Shown piece after piece: positions 1-5,105 of a stretch of DNA of 11,493 bases; positions within the stretch are counted from its first letter, which is position 1, and each line of letters begins with the position of its first letter. The position numbers were made by a program, and so were the translations under genes. The DNA comes from an uncultured Collinsella sp. (GTDB lineage Bacteria > Actinomycetota > Coriobacteriia > Coriobacteriales > Coriobacteriaceae), in the NCBI GenBank assembly GCA_902496375.1, contig CABVAS010000031.1:1-11493 (forward strand), written 5' to 3'. The notes below the pieces were generated by a model. It saw nothing but the letters and a program-made list of their open reading frames with translations, searched no databases and had not been told where the DNA came from.

Positions 1-116
1 CATGACCAGAAGGTCTATGCCTTGCCTTTTTCATGCCAACTTGTTCGCTCTGGACGTCGCTCGCTGTCCGTCCTCTACCTGCGGCGTTGCCTTGCTCCGG
101 ATGCGGTAGTCGTTGG

Positions 117-145
117 TAGTCATTGGGGACGTTCTTAAATGACTA
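117..145. repeat. REP-like hairpin, TAGTCATT / AATGACTA
   Basis: A perfect 8-bp inverted repeat (117-124 and 138-145) encloses a 13-nt loop beginning GGGGACG. No T-run follows, so it does not look like an intrinsic terminator. The form, a short palindrome with a GGGAC-type loop between genes, resembles the REP-like units elsewhere in this window (for example the GGGGACAGG loops), although the sequence differs. The rest of 1-170 shows no gene I recognise. Confidence 0.5.
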
Positions 146-197
146 GTCGAAAGGGACACTCTTGCACTAAATCTGCCGGCCCTCGCCGGGTTCATCC

Positions 198-231
198 TTT
201 ACTTTACCGAGATAAAGTGAACGTGTAGATT
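198..231 (+). promoter_or_regulatory. Candidate promoter and overlapping operator for the hydratase gene
   Basis: TTTACC at 203-208 and TAGATT at 226-231 are 17 bp apart and each match four of six positions of the vegetative -35 and -10 boxes. A palindrome lies over the -35: ACTTTA (201-206), six bases, TAAAGT (213-218). It extends to 8 of 9 matching positions counting 198-206 against 213-221. A repressor bound here would block the -35, so control by a dedicated regulator is a reasonable inference. No regulator gene is adjacent. The transcript would start near 238, leaving a leader of about 80 nt. Confidence 0.4.
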
Positions 232-286
232 CGTAACCCACTTGCAACCGTTCTATGGCACGATATTGAACGAATGTATGCTATGC

Positions 287-303
287 GCCCAAATCTTTTG
301 GGC
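287..303 (+). promoter_or_regulatory. Leader hairpin just upstream of the hydratase ribosome binding site
   Basis: GCCCAAA (287-293) and TTTGGGC (297-303) form a perfect 7-bp stem with a 3-nt loop. The stem ends five bases before the GGGAG ribosome binding site at 309-313. There is no T-run, so it is not a terminator. It could modulate ribosome access or stabilise the message. It also argues against translation starting at the upstream ATG 274, which has no Shine-Dalgarno sequence and would place this stem inside the coding region. Confidence 0.4.
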
Positions 304-318
304 AGAGTGGGAGACAGT

Positions 319-2619
319 ATGGTCAAGCTGTACGAGGACGGCATCTACCTGCGTAACGGCAGCGAGGTTGTGCCTGAGGCCGAGGCTGCCGAGCGCGGTA
401 TTACGCAGACGCCCGAGGATGCCAAGCGCGGCACCATCGCGTATTCGATCCTCCAGGCACACAATACGTCCGGCGACCCCGAGGCGCTCAAGATTCGCTT
501 CGACGCCATGGCGAGCCACGACATCACCTTTGTCGGCATCATCCAGACGGCGCGCGCCTCGGGCATGGAGCAGTTCCCGCTGCCCTACGTGCTCACCAAC
601 TGCCACAACTCGCTGTGCGCCGTGGGCGGCACCATCAACGAGGACGACCATGTCTTTGGCCTTTCCGCGGCCAAAAAATACGGCGGCATTTTCGTCCCGC
701 CGCACATCGCCGTCATCCACTCCTTTATGCGTGAGAACTTCGCCGGCTGCGGCAAGATGATCCTGGGCTCCGACTCGCACACCCGCTATGGCGCCCTGGG
801 CACCATGGCCGTGGGCGAGGGCGGTGGCGAGCTGGCAAAGCAGCTGCTGCGCGACACCTACGATGTCGCCTATCCCGGCGTCGTTGCCATCTACCTCACG
901 GGCGCCCCGCGCCCCGGCGTCGGCCCGCACGATGTAGCACTCGCCATCATCCGCGCCGTCTTTGCCAAGGGCTACGTCAAGAACAAGGTCATGGAGTTCG
1001 TGGGCCCCGGCATCGCGAGCATGACGACCGACTACCGCAACGGCGTCGACGTCATGACCACCGAGACCACTTGCCTGTCGAGCATCTGGGCCACCGACGA
1101 GGACACGCACGCGTTTCTGACCATGCACGGCCGCGGCGACGACTACCGCGAGCTCAAGCCCGCCGATGTCGCCTACTACGACGGCTGCGTCGAGGTCGAC
1201 CTGTCGAGCATCAAGCCTATGATCGCGCTGCCGTTCCATCCTTCCAACGGCTTTGAGATCGACGAGCTCAACGAGAACCTCGAGGACATTCTGCATGAGG
1301 TCGAGCTCGAGGCCGCCAAGATCGGCGAGGGCAAGACGCACTTTAGCCTGCTCGACAAGATCGTCGACGGCAAGCTGCACGTGCAGCAGGGCGTTATCGC
1401 CGGCTGCTCGGGCGGCAACTACGACTCCGTAGTCCAGGCTGCCCGCGTGCTCAAGGGCGCCAACACCGGCTGCGGCGAGTTCTCGCTGTCGGTCTATCCC
1501 ACAAGCCAGCCCGTGGCGCTCGAGCTTACACGCCGTGGCTACATCTACGACCTTATGGAGGCCGGCGCGATCGTGCGCACGGCGTTCTGCGGCCCGTGCT
1601 TTGGCGCCGGCGACACGCCTGCCAACAACGGCCTGTCCATCCGCCACACCACGCGCAATTTCCCCAACCGCGAGGGCCCCAAGCCGGGTAATGGCCAGCT
1701 GAGCGCCGTGGCCCTGATGGATGCCCGCTCCATTGCGGCGACGGCTGCCAACGGCGGCGTCCTGACGCCGGCGACCGACCTGCCCGAGGAGACTTGGGAC
1801 GAGGCCTGCGAGTACACCTTTGACGACGCACCGTACAAAAAGCGCGTGTACTGGGGCTTTGGCAAGGCGGAGCCTGCCGACGAGCTGGTCGAAGGCCCCA
1901 ACATCAAGCCGTGGCCCGCGATGGAGCCCCTCGGCGACGATATCCTGCTCAAGGTGTGCTCCAAGATCATGGACCCGGTCACCACGACCGACGAGCTCAT
2001 TCCTTCGGGCGAGACGAGCTCCTTCCGCTCCAACCCGCTGGGTCTGGCCGAGTTTACGCTGAGCCGCCGCGACCCGGCCTACGTGGGTCGTTCCAAGGAG
2101 GTCGATGCCGTGGAGAAGCGTCGCGTTGCCGGCGAGGCCGCGGGCGACCTGGCGGCGCTCGATGCCGAGCTTGCCGGTGTGTTTGAGGCGCTGGCCGGCG
2201 CGGGTGTCGCGGCCGACGCCAAGGCGACCGAGTACGGCTCGATGCTCTATGCCAAGAAGCCCGGTGACGGTTCTGCCCGCGAGCAGGCCGCGAGCTGCCA
2301 GCGCGTAATTGGCGGCCTGGCCAACATCGTCCACGAGTACGCCACCAAGCGCTATCGCTCCAACGTGATGAACTGGGGCATGGTGCCCTTCCAGATGGAG
2401 GCCGAGCCCAACTTTGAGGTGGGCGACTATGTCTTCGTGCCGGGGATTCGCGCTGCGCTCGATGGCGACCTAAAGGACATCGCCGCCTACGTGGTGCGTG
2501 CCGACGGTGCGGTTGAGCAGATCGAGCTCTACATTGCCGATATGACGGCAGAGGAGCGTGCCATCGTCAAGGCTGGCTGCCTGATCAACTACAACAAGTT
2601 CAAGGCCGCTGCCGAGTAA
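319..2619 (+). CDS. Aconitase-superfamily hydratase (YbhJ type)
   Basis: A 766-residue protein of the aconitase superfamily, cytosolic by lack of signal or membrane segments. Aconitase-like enzymes use a [4Fe-4S] cluster to dehydrate and rehydrate hydroxy-acids. The three expected cluster cysteines are visible as AGCSGG (C363) and FCGPC (C424, C427). The catalytic-type SDSHT lies at 151-155, RNFPNREG at 446-453, and the C-terminal swivel domain carries NWGM at 685-688. The N-terminal NCHNSLC (94-100) and the SSFRSNP segment (567-573) differ from true aconitase and recall E. coli YbhJ (about 750 aa), whose substrate is not established. I therefore do not call it acnA. ATG 319 was chosen over ATG 274 because GGGAG at 309-313 lies five bases ahead of it, whereas ATG 274 has no ribosome binding site. 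It stands alone with its own promoter region and terminator. Family assignment is strong; the substrate is unknown. Confidence 0.9.
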   Translation: MVKLYEDGIYLRNGSEVVPEAEAAERGITQTPEDAKRGTIAYSILQAHNTSGDPEALKIRFDAMASHDITFVGIIQTARASGMEQFPLPYVLTNCHNSLCAVGGTINEDDHVFGLSAAKKYGGIFVPPHIAVIHSFMRENFAGCGKMILGSDSHTRYGALGTMAVGEGGGELAKQLLRDTYDVAYPGVVAIYLTGAPRPGVGPHDVALAIIRAVFAKGYVKNKVMEFVGPGIASMTTDYRNGVDVMTTETTCLSSIWATDEDTHAFLTMHGRGDDYRELKPADVAYYDGCVEVDLSSIKPMIALPFHPSNGFEIDELNENLEDILHEVELEAAKIGEGKTHFSLLDKIVDGKLHVQQGVIAGCSGGNYDSVVQAARVLKGANTGCGEFSLSVYPTSQPVALELTRRGYIYDLMEAGAIVRTAFCGPCFGAGDTPANNGLSIRHTTRNFPNREGPKPGNGQLSAVALMDARSIAATAANGGVLTPATDLPEETWDEACEYTFDDAPYKKRVYWGFGKAEPADELVEGPNIKPWPAMEPLGDDILLKVCSKIMDPVTTTDELIPSGETSSFRSNPLGLAEFTLSRRDPAYVGRSKEVDAVEKRRVAGEAAGDLAALDAELAGVFEALAGAGVAADAKATEYGSMLYAKKPGDGSAREQAASCQRVIGGLANIVHEYATKRYRSNVMNWGMVPFQMEAEPNFEVGDYVFVPGIRAALDGDLKDIAAYVVRADGAVEQIELYIADMTAEERAIVKAGCLINYNKFKAAAE

Positions 2620-2630
2620 CTCTGCTGTAC

Positions 2631-2702
2631 GCCCTGGACACGCCTTTCCCTCGTGCTCACGCGCTTCGCGAGGGTCGCCCGAGGGAAAGGTGTGTCCAGG
2701 GC
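2631..2702. repeat. Long inverted repeat, 23-nt arms, after the hydratase gene
   Basis: Arms 2631-2653 and 2680-2702 match at 22 of 23 positions, and the exception is a G-U pair in RNA. The 26-nt loop holds an inner CGCG-CTT-CGCG hairpin (2660-2670). It starts 12 bases after the hydratase stop codon but is not followed by a T-run, so it is not a standard terminator. It could protect the 3' end of the message or be a dispersed palindromic repeat. The stem is much longer than termination needs, which favours a mobile REP or MITE-like element. Confidence 0.75.
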
Positions 2703-2757
2703 TATCGCGACGCTCTTGTTGGGTCTTGAGGGACGCTAATAAATAGACTTGCTTGAT

Positions 2758-2787
2758 GCCGCCTCTGCTATCGGGGCGGCTTCTTTT
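2758..2787 (+). terminator. Intrinsic terminator of the hydratase transcript
   Basis: GCCGCC (2758-2763) pairs with GGCGGC (2775-2780), extendable by one wobble and one G-C pair, and is followed by TTCTTTT. Its orientation fits the upstream + strand gene. The next repeat copy (2788-2829) starts directly at the end of the T-run, as if it had inserted there. Confidence 0.7.
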
Positions 2788-2829
2788 GTCGAAAACCACC
2801 ATGAAGGGGACAGGCACCTTTGTGGTGGT
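2788..2829 (+). repeat. 35-nt hairpin repeat, copy A (forward)
   Basis: The hairpin occupies 2795-2829: 13-nt arms 2795-2807 and 2817-2829 fully pair if two G-U pairs are allowed, with the 9-nt loop GGACAGGCA. With seven flanking bases (GTCGAAA), 2788-2829 matches copy C (3856-3897) at 41 of 42 positions. Copies B and D carry the same unit in reverse. No T-run follows. Confidence 0.8.
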
Positions 2830-2834
2830 CCGCG

Positions 2835-2978
2835 GTTTGTCTCGTTCTGTAACAGGTAGACCCTTATTTGCCGAGTAGTTGTTACAGATTTAGATAAACG
2901 GGAACTGCTGAACATTTCGTCTCGATCTGTAACATCTGAGGTCCAAAACGGCAGCTAGATGTTATAGATCGAGATGGT
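2835..2978. repeat. 144-bp direct repeat, left copy (two palindromes)
   Basis: This block has two palindromes. The first, 2835-2854 against 2880-2899, matches 16 of 20 and has TGTAACA/TGTTACA at the inner ends. The second, 2918-2937 against 2957-2976, pairs over 20 positions with two G-U pairs. The whole block recurs at 4788-4931 in the same orientation and at the same length, with 19 differences by hand count (about 87% identity). No coding potential is visible in it. Confidence 0.8.
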
Positions 2979-2995
2979 GAAAGCCGGGGCCGAAG

Positions 2996-3030
2996 ATCAT
3001 CACAAAGGCTCCTGTCCCCTTTGTGGTGGT
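2996..3030 (-). repeat. 35-nt hairpin repeat, copy B (reverse)
   Basis: Arms 2996-3008 and 3018-3030 pair over 13 positions with two G-U pairs around a 9-nt loop. It matches the reverse complement of copy A apart from a few substitutions. It lies 54 bases beyond the stop codon of the minus-strand membrane-protein gene, on its downstream side. Without a T-run it is a poor intrinsic terminator, though it may stabilise that transcript's 3' end. Confidence 0.75.
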
Positions 3031-3083
3031 GGGGGCGAGCTCGATGCTGCCACGCTCGCTGAACGACATTCTAATGAGCGTCT

Positions 3084-3752
3084 CTACAGGATTTCATCCG
3101 GGCTGGCGGGTTTGGTTGTTTTGGGGATGCCGAGTTTGGATGACGCGAAATCGTCAACATTGTCCTTAATTCCGTCTTTGGTGTAGACAGTGACCATATA
3201 GGTGCTGTGTCCGAATTCGCCCTTGTCGCGTGTTGCCCAGGCATCCCAGTAGGCGGCCCCGTTTCGCCCTTTGATTTTTCCGACACGGCGGAGTTCTGTT
3301 CGCTTTAATTTCTGGTTGCTATAGATGGTTCGACCGGCCTCCTCGGTGAGCCCGCACTGTCCAAGCATCTTGTCGAGGACTTGGTTCATGTGGCGCTCAT
3401 CGGTGTTTGGTGCGTAGTCGTAGGCGAGGGTGATGGAGTCGAGTGGCTGGTCGTCGATTAGATAGTTTAGCGCCTGAGGTTCAAGGCAGAAATAGGGGGA
3501 GCATCCGTCGACCTTGCCGAGCAACGGTAACTTGGACTGCCAACTTCCGGTGGGAATTGCATATTCGTAGAACACGCCACGGCAGACAAAGGAGAGCGAG
3601 GTGGCACGCGAGCCGGCGTCGATCATCCCGCAAAGATCGAAGGGCGAGGCGATACCAAAAGAAAAGGGCGTGATGACGATAAGGAAGAGCATCACGATGG
3701 GTATGGCGAGAATGGCGATGACGTTGCGACCGGTGGAATGAGACGGCTTCAT
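3084..3752 (-). CDS. Unrecognised membrane-anchored or exported protein (222 aa)
   Basis: I do not recognise the family. The protein opens with a short basic stretch and a hydrophobic helix at about residues 11-33 (VIAILAIPIVMLFLIVITPF core), which fits a signal anchor or uncleaved signal peptide. A 190-residue domain would then lie outside the membrane. It carries five cysteines (41, 57, 84, 89, 133), including CSPYFC, so disulfides are possible, and many Tyr, Asp and Lys. The start at 3752 was chosen because GAGGAG lies five bases upstream; the in-frame ATG six codons earlier has no such site. Base composition is clearly more A/T-rich than the hydratase and clpB genes. It is transcribed away from the 223-aa membrane-protein gene at 3987, and each gene lies between oppositely oriented 35-nt repeats. 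A shared role is inference only. Confidence 0.7.
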   Translation of the reverse strand: MKPSHSTGRNVIAILAIPIVMLFLIVITPFSFGIASPFDLCGMIDAGSRATSLSFVCRGVFYEYAIPTGSWQSKLPLLGKVDGCSPYFCLEPQALNYLIDDQPLDSITLAYDYAPNTDERHMNQVLDKMLGQCGLTEEAGRTIYSNQKLKRTELRRVGKIKGRNGAAYWDAWATRDKGEFGHSTYMVTVYTKDGIKDNVDDFASSKLGIPKTTKPASPDEIL

Positions 3753-3800
3753 ATGCGCTCCTCGAGACAAAGAGCTGTTGAGGATAGGCAGAAATGGATA

Positions 3801-3813
3801 TGTTCAGAGAACA
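3801..3813. promoter_or_regulatory. Short palindrome TGTTC-N3-GAACA in the divergent gap
   Basis: TGTTC (3801-3805) and GAACA (3809-3813) form a perfect 5-bp inverted repeat 48 bases upstream of the minus-strand start at 3752. It lies where that gene's promoter should be, but I could not find a good -35/-10 pair there. It could be an operator; it is short enough to be chance. Confidence 0.25.
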
Positions 3814-3855
3814 ATTCAAGTTTAATCTTATGGCGTGAGATGGTCGACCGTTAGC

Positions 3856-3897
3856 GTCGAAAACCACCACGAAGGGGACAGGCACCTTTGTGGTGGT
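3856..3897 (+). repeat. 35-nt hairpin repeat, copy C (forward)
   Basis: The hairpin occupies 3863-3897, with 13-bp arms (one G-U pair) and the same GGACAGGCA loop as copy A. The GTCGAAA flank is also shared with copy A. It sits between the two divergent genes, 19 bases ahead of the proposed -35 box of the 223-aa protein gene. Confidence 0.8.
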
Positions 3898-3916
3898 GGG
3901 GTGCGAGCAGCTTCTT

Positions 3917-3945
3917 TTGGTAATAGTGCTGGCTGGCGATATTAT
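3917..3945 (+). promoter_or_regulatory. Promoter of the 223-aa membrane-protein gene
   Basis: TTGGTA (3917-3922) and TATTAT (3940-3945) are separated by exactly 17 bp, a good vegetative promoter arrangement. The expected start of transcription is near 3952. That is only about two bases ahead of the ATG at 3954, but leaves a normal leader before the GTG at 3987. Confidence 0.55.
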
Positions 3946-3986
3946 TAGTACAGATGGCGAAGGCTTGCATTGTGAGGTGCTTTGCT

Positions 3987-4658
3987 GTGAGAAGTCCTGC
4001 CCGTATTGGGTTGATTGTTTTGGCGCTTGCGATCACCGTGGTTGGCATGGGCGCTGTCGGCATGGCGTTTCTACCTGCTGCGGTGACGGAGCCGTTGGTC
4101 AAGCCTGTGGCTCAATCTGTCGAACTTCTGACCGGCGACGACAAGCCCGAGACCATTACCGTTGATTTTGATGAGCAGCCGGCTGTGCTGGGTATTAGCA
4201 ATTATCCGAGTATTCAGCTTGGGGCCATGCGCTATACCACGGATACAAGCCTGATCGATAGGGCGTCCGAGCTACTCAAGAGCAAAACATTTAAGCGTTG
4301 GTACGGATATGCGTCCTATCGGGCAAAAGCGAACGACATGGTTGGCGGATGTCACTCTTCCATCGAGCTGGACACTGCAAACGGCGCAAAGTTATGTGAT
4401 GTCTCGTACGATCCGGGTTACGAGGGCAATGAGGGTCCGGGTATTTACATCATGGCCGGCGATGCAGCCTATGTCATGGAGGGCGACCAGGCCGAGCTCA
4501 ACGATTTTATGGGTCAGTGTATCCAAGATGCCTATGAACAGACCTGCTTGCCCGACCCGCAGACTGCACGCGATAGTGGGTCTGCCCGTATATGGCTCTT
4601 CGAGGATGAGATGCCCTGGAGCGGCGAATCGGGAAGCACGGGTTCGGCAAGTAAGTAG
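3987..4658 (+). CDS. Unrecognised membrane-anchored or exported protein (223 aa), GTG start
   Basis: I do not recognise the family. A hydrophobic helix at about residues 6-29 (GLIVLALAITVVGMGAVGMAF) follows a basic N-terminus and should anchor or export the rest. The outer domain has four cysteines (122, 137, 178, 187), which could form two disulfides, and an acidic Gly-rich stretch, DPGYEGNEGPG, at 142-152. The C-terminus is Ser/Gly-rich. I chose GTG 3987 because GAGGTG (3974-3979) lies seven bases ahead of it. ATG 3954, 11 codons earlier, has no ribosome binding site and lies at the predicted transcription start. The gene is divergent from the 222-aa membrane protein. Both have one N-terminal helix, a cysteine-containing outer domain and nearly equal length, but I could not align them convincingly. 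It lies between inverted repeat copies C and D. Confidence 0.7.
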   Translation: MRSPARIGLIVLALAITVVGMGAVGMAFLPAAVTEPLVKPVAQSVELLTGDDKPETITVDFDEQPAVLGISNYPSIQLGAMRYTTDTSLIDRASELLKSKTFKRWYGYASYRAKANDMVGGCHSSIELDTANGAKLCDVSYDPGYEGNEGPGIYIMAGDAAYVMEGDQAELNDFMGQCIQDAYEQTCLPDPQTARDSGSARIWLFEDEMPWSGESGSTGSASK

Positions 4659-4666
4659 AGACTGCA

Positions 4667-4701
4667 ACCACCACAAAGGTACCCGTCCCCTTTATAGTAG
4701 T
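4667..4701 (-). repeat. 35-nt hairpin repeat, copy D (reverse, diverged)
   Basis: Arms 4667-4679 and 4689-4701 surround a 9-nt loop. Three positions are C opposite A on the + strand, which become G-U pairs in the minus-strand RNA. It is the reverse orientation of copies A and C and begins nine bases after the stop codon of the 223-aa protein gene. Confidence 0.7.
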
Positions 4702-4706
4702 TCTCG

Positions 4707-4771
4707 GTTTGTCTCGATCTGTAACATCTTGGCCGCTAAAAGTGGACCTGGTGTTACAGATTTAGATTTTC
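4707..4771. repeat. Solitary TGTAACA/TGTTACA palindrome
   Basis: Left arm 4707-4726 and right arm 4752-4771 match at 14 of 20 positions, including a perfect 10-bp inner core (ATCTGTAACA type). It belongs to the same family as the palindromes in the 144-bp repeats, but has no partner on the left side of the gene pair. Confidence 0.65.
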
Positions 4772-4787
4772 GATTCGGGTGTCTTCT

Positions 4788-4931
4788 GTTTGTCTCAATC
4801 TGTAACAGATAGGGCCCTATTTGCCGAGTAGTTGTTACAGATTTAGATAAACGGGCGCCGCTGAGCATTTCATCTCGATCTGTAACATCTAGGATTAAAA
4901 ATGGCTGCTAGATGTTACAGATCGAGATGGT
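4788..4931. repeat. 144-bp direct repeat, right copy (two palindromes)
   Basis: The second copy of the block at 2835-2978, offset by exactly 1953 bases with no net indel. It has palindrome 4788-4807/4833-4852 and, next to it, a perfect 22-bp inverted repeat, 4871-4892 against 4908-4929, with a 15-nt loop. The perfect arms here, against two G-U positions in the left copy, suggest this copy is younger or better conserved. Confidence 0.8.
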
Positions 4932-4991
4932 AGTGCGCCTGGGCAGCGGCAGGCTGACACCTCAGTACCCTATCCATCGATCACTCATAAA

Positions 4992-5027
4992 ATCTTATAT
5001 ATAGAGACTTAGATTTGTGTATAAGAT
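4992..5027 (+). promoter_or_regulatory. A/T-rich promoter region of clpB with inverted repeat
   Basis: ATCTTATA (4992-4999) and TATAAGAT (5020-5027) form a perfect 8-bp inverted repeat with a 20-nt spacer, in the only strongly A/T-rich stretch ahead of clpB. TATAAG at 5020-5025 is a fair -10 box; I see no good -35 at normal spacing. I found no HspR site (CTTGAGT-N7-ACTCAAG), no CIRCE element and no CtsR heptad repeat between 4932 and 5105. The repeat may be the binding site of another regulator. Confidence 0.4.
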
Positions 5028-5066
5028 CGCGCAAAGCTGGCAACAATACTTCTCGAACAACGTGAA

Positions 5067-5089
5067 GCCGCCCCGTAGGGCGGCCGCCC
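5067..5089 (+). promoter_or_regulatory. GC-rich hairpin in the clpB leader
   Basis: GCCGCCC (5067-5073) and GGGCGGC (5078-5084) form a perfect stem with loop CGTA. The right arm also belongs to an exact 12-nt palindrome (5078-5089), so it can pair in two exclusive ways. The structure ends close to the ribosome binding site AGGTGAT at 5096-5102 and has no T-run. It could affect translation of clpB or protect the 5' end. Confidence 0.45.
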
Positions 5090-5105
5090 CAAGAGAGGTG
5101 ATTCC

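Noticed and set aside
2..138. Short + strand frames at the left edge (ATG at 2, stop at 107; an open frame from base 1 to 138)
   Set aside because: No recognised motif and no visible ribosome binding site. The edge prevents judging a longer gene, so I do not call a CDS.
253..2334. 693-residue open frame on the minus strand opposite the hydratase gene
   Set aside because: It mirrors the GC-rich codon pattern of the real gene, has no ribosome binding site or recognisable motif, and the + frame has the full aconitase signature.
3481..3885. Minus-strand frame beginning MPVPFVVVFD, and a similar start at 2470-2817
   Set aside because: Both similar starts come from translating the 35-nt hairpin repeat (copies C and A), not from homologous proteins. 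They then run through unrelated sequence.
3084..4658. Toxin-antitoxin pair formed by the two small genes
   Set aside because: They are divergent, each above 220 aa with a membrane helix. Toxin-antitoxin genes are normally co-transcribed and short, with a DNA-binding antitoxin; none is visible.
2788..4931. CRISPR array made of the repeated palindromes
   Set aside because: Copies differ in sequence and orientation and are separated by genes and unequal gaps. There are no regular spacers and no cas genes.
5067..5084. Intrinsic terminator or attenuator in the clpB leader
   Set aside because: The stem is perfect, but what follows is GC-rich sequence, not a T-run.
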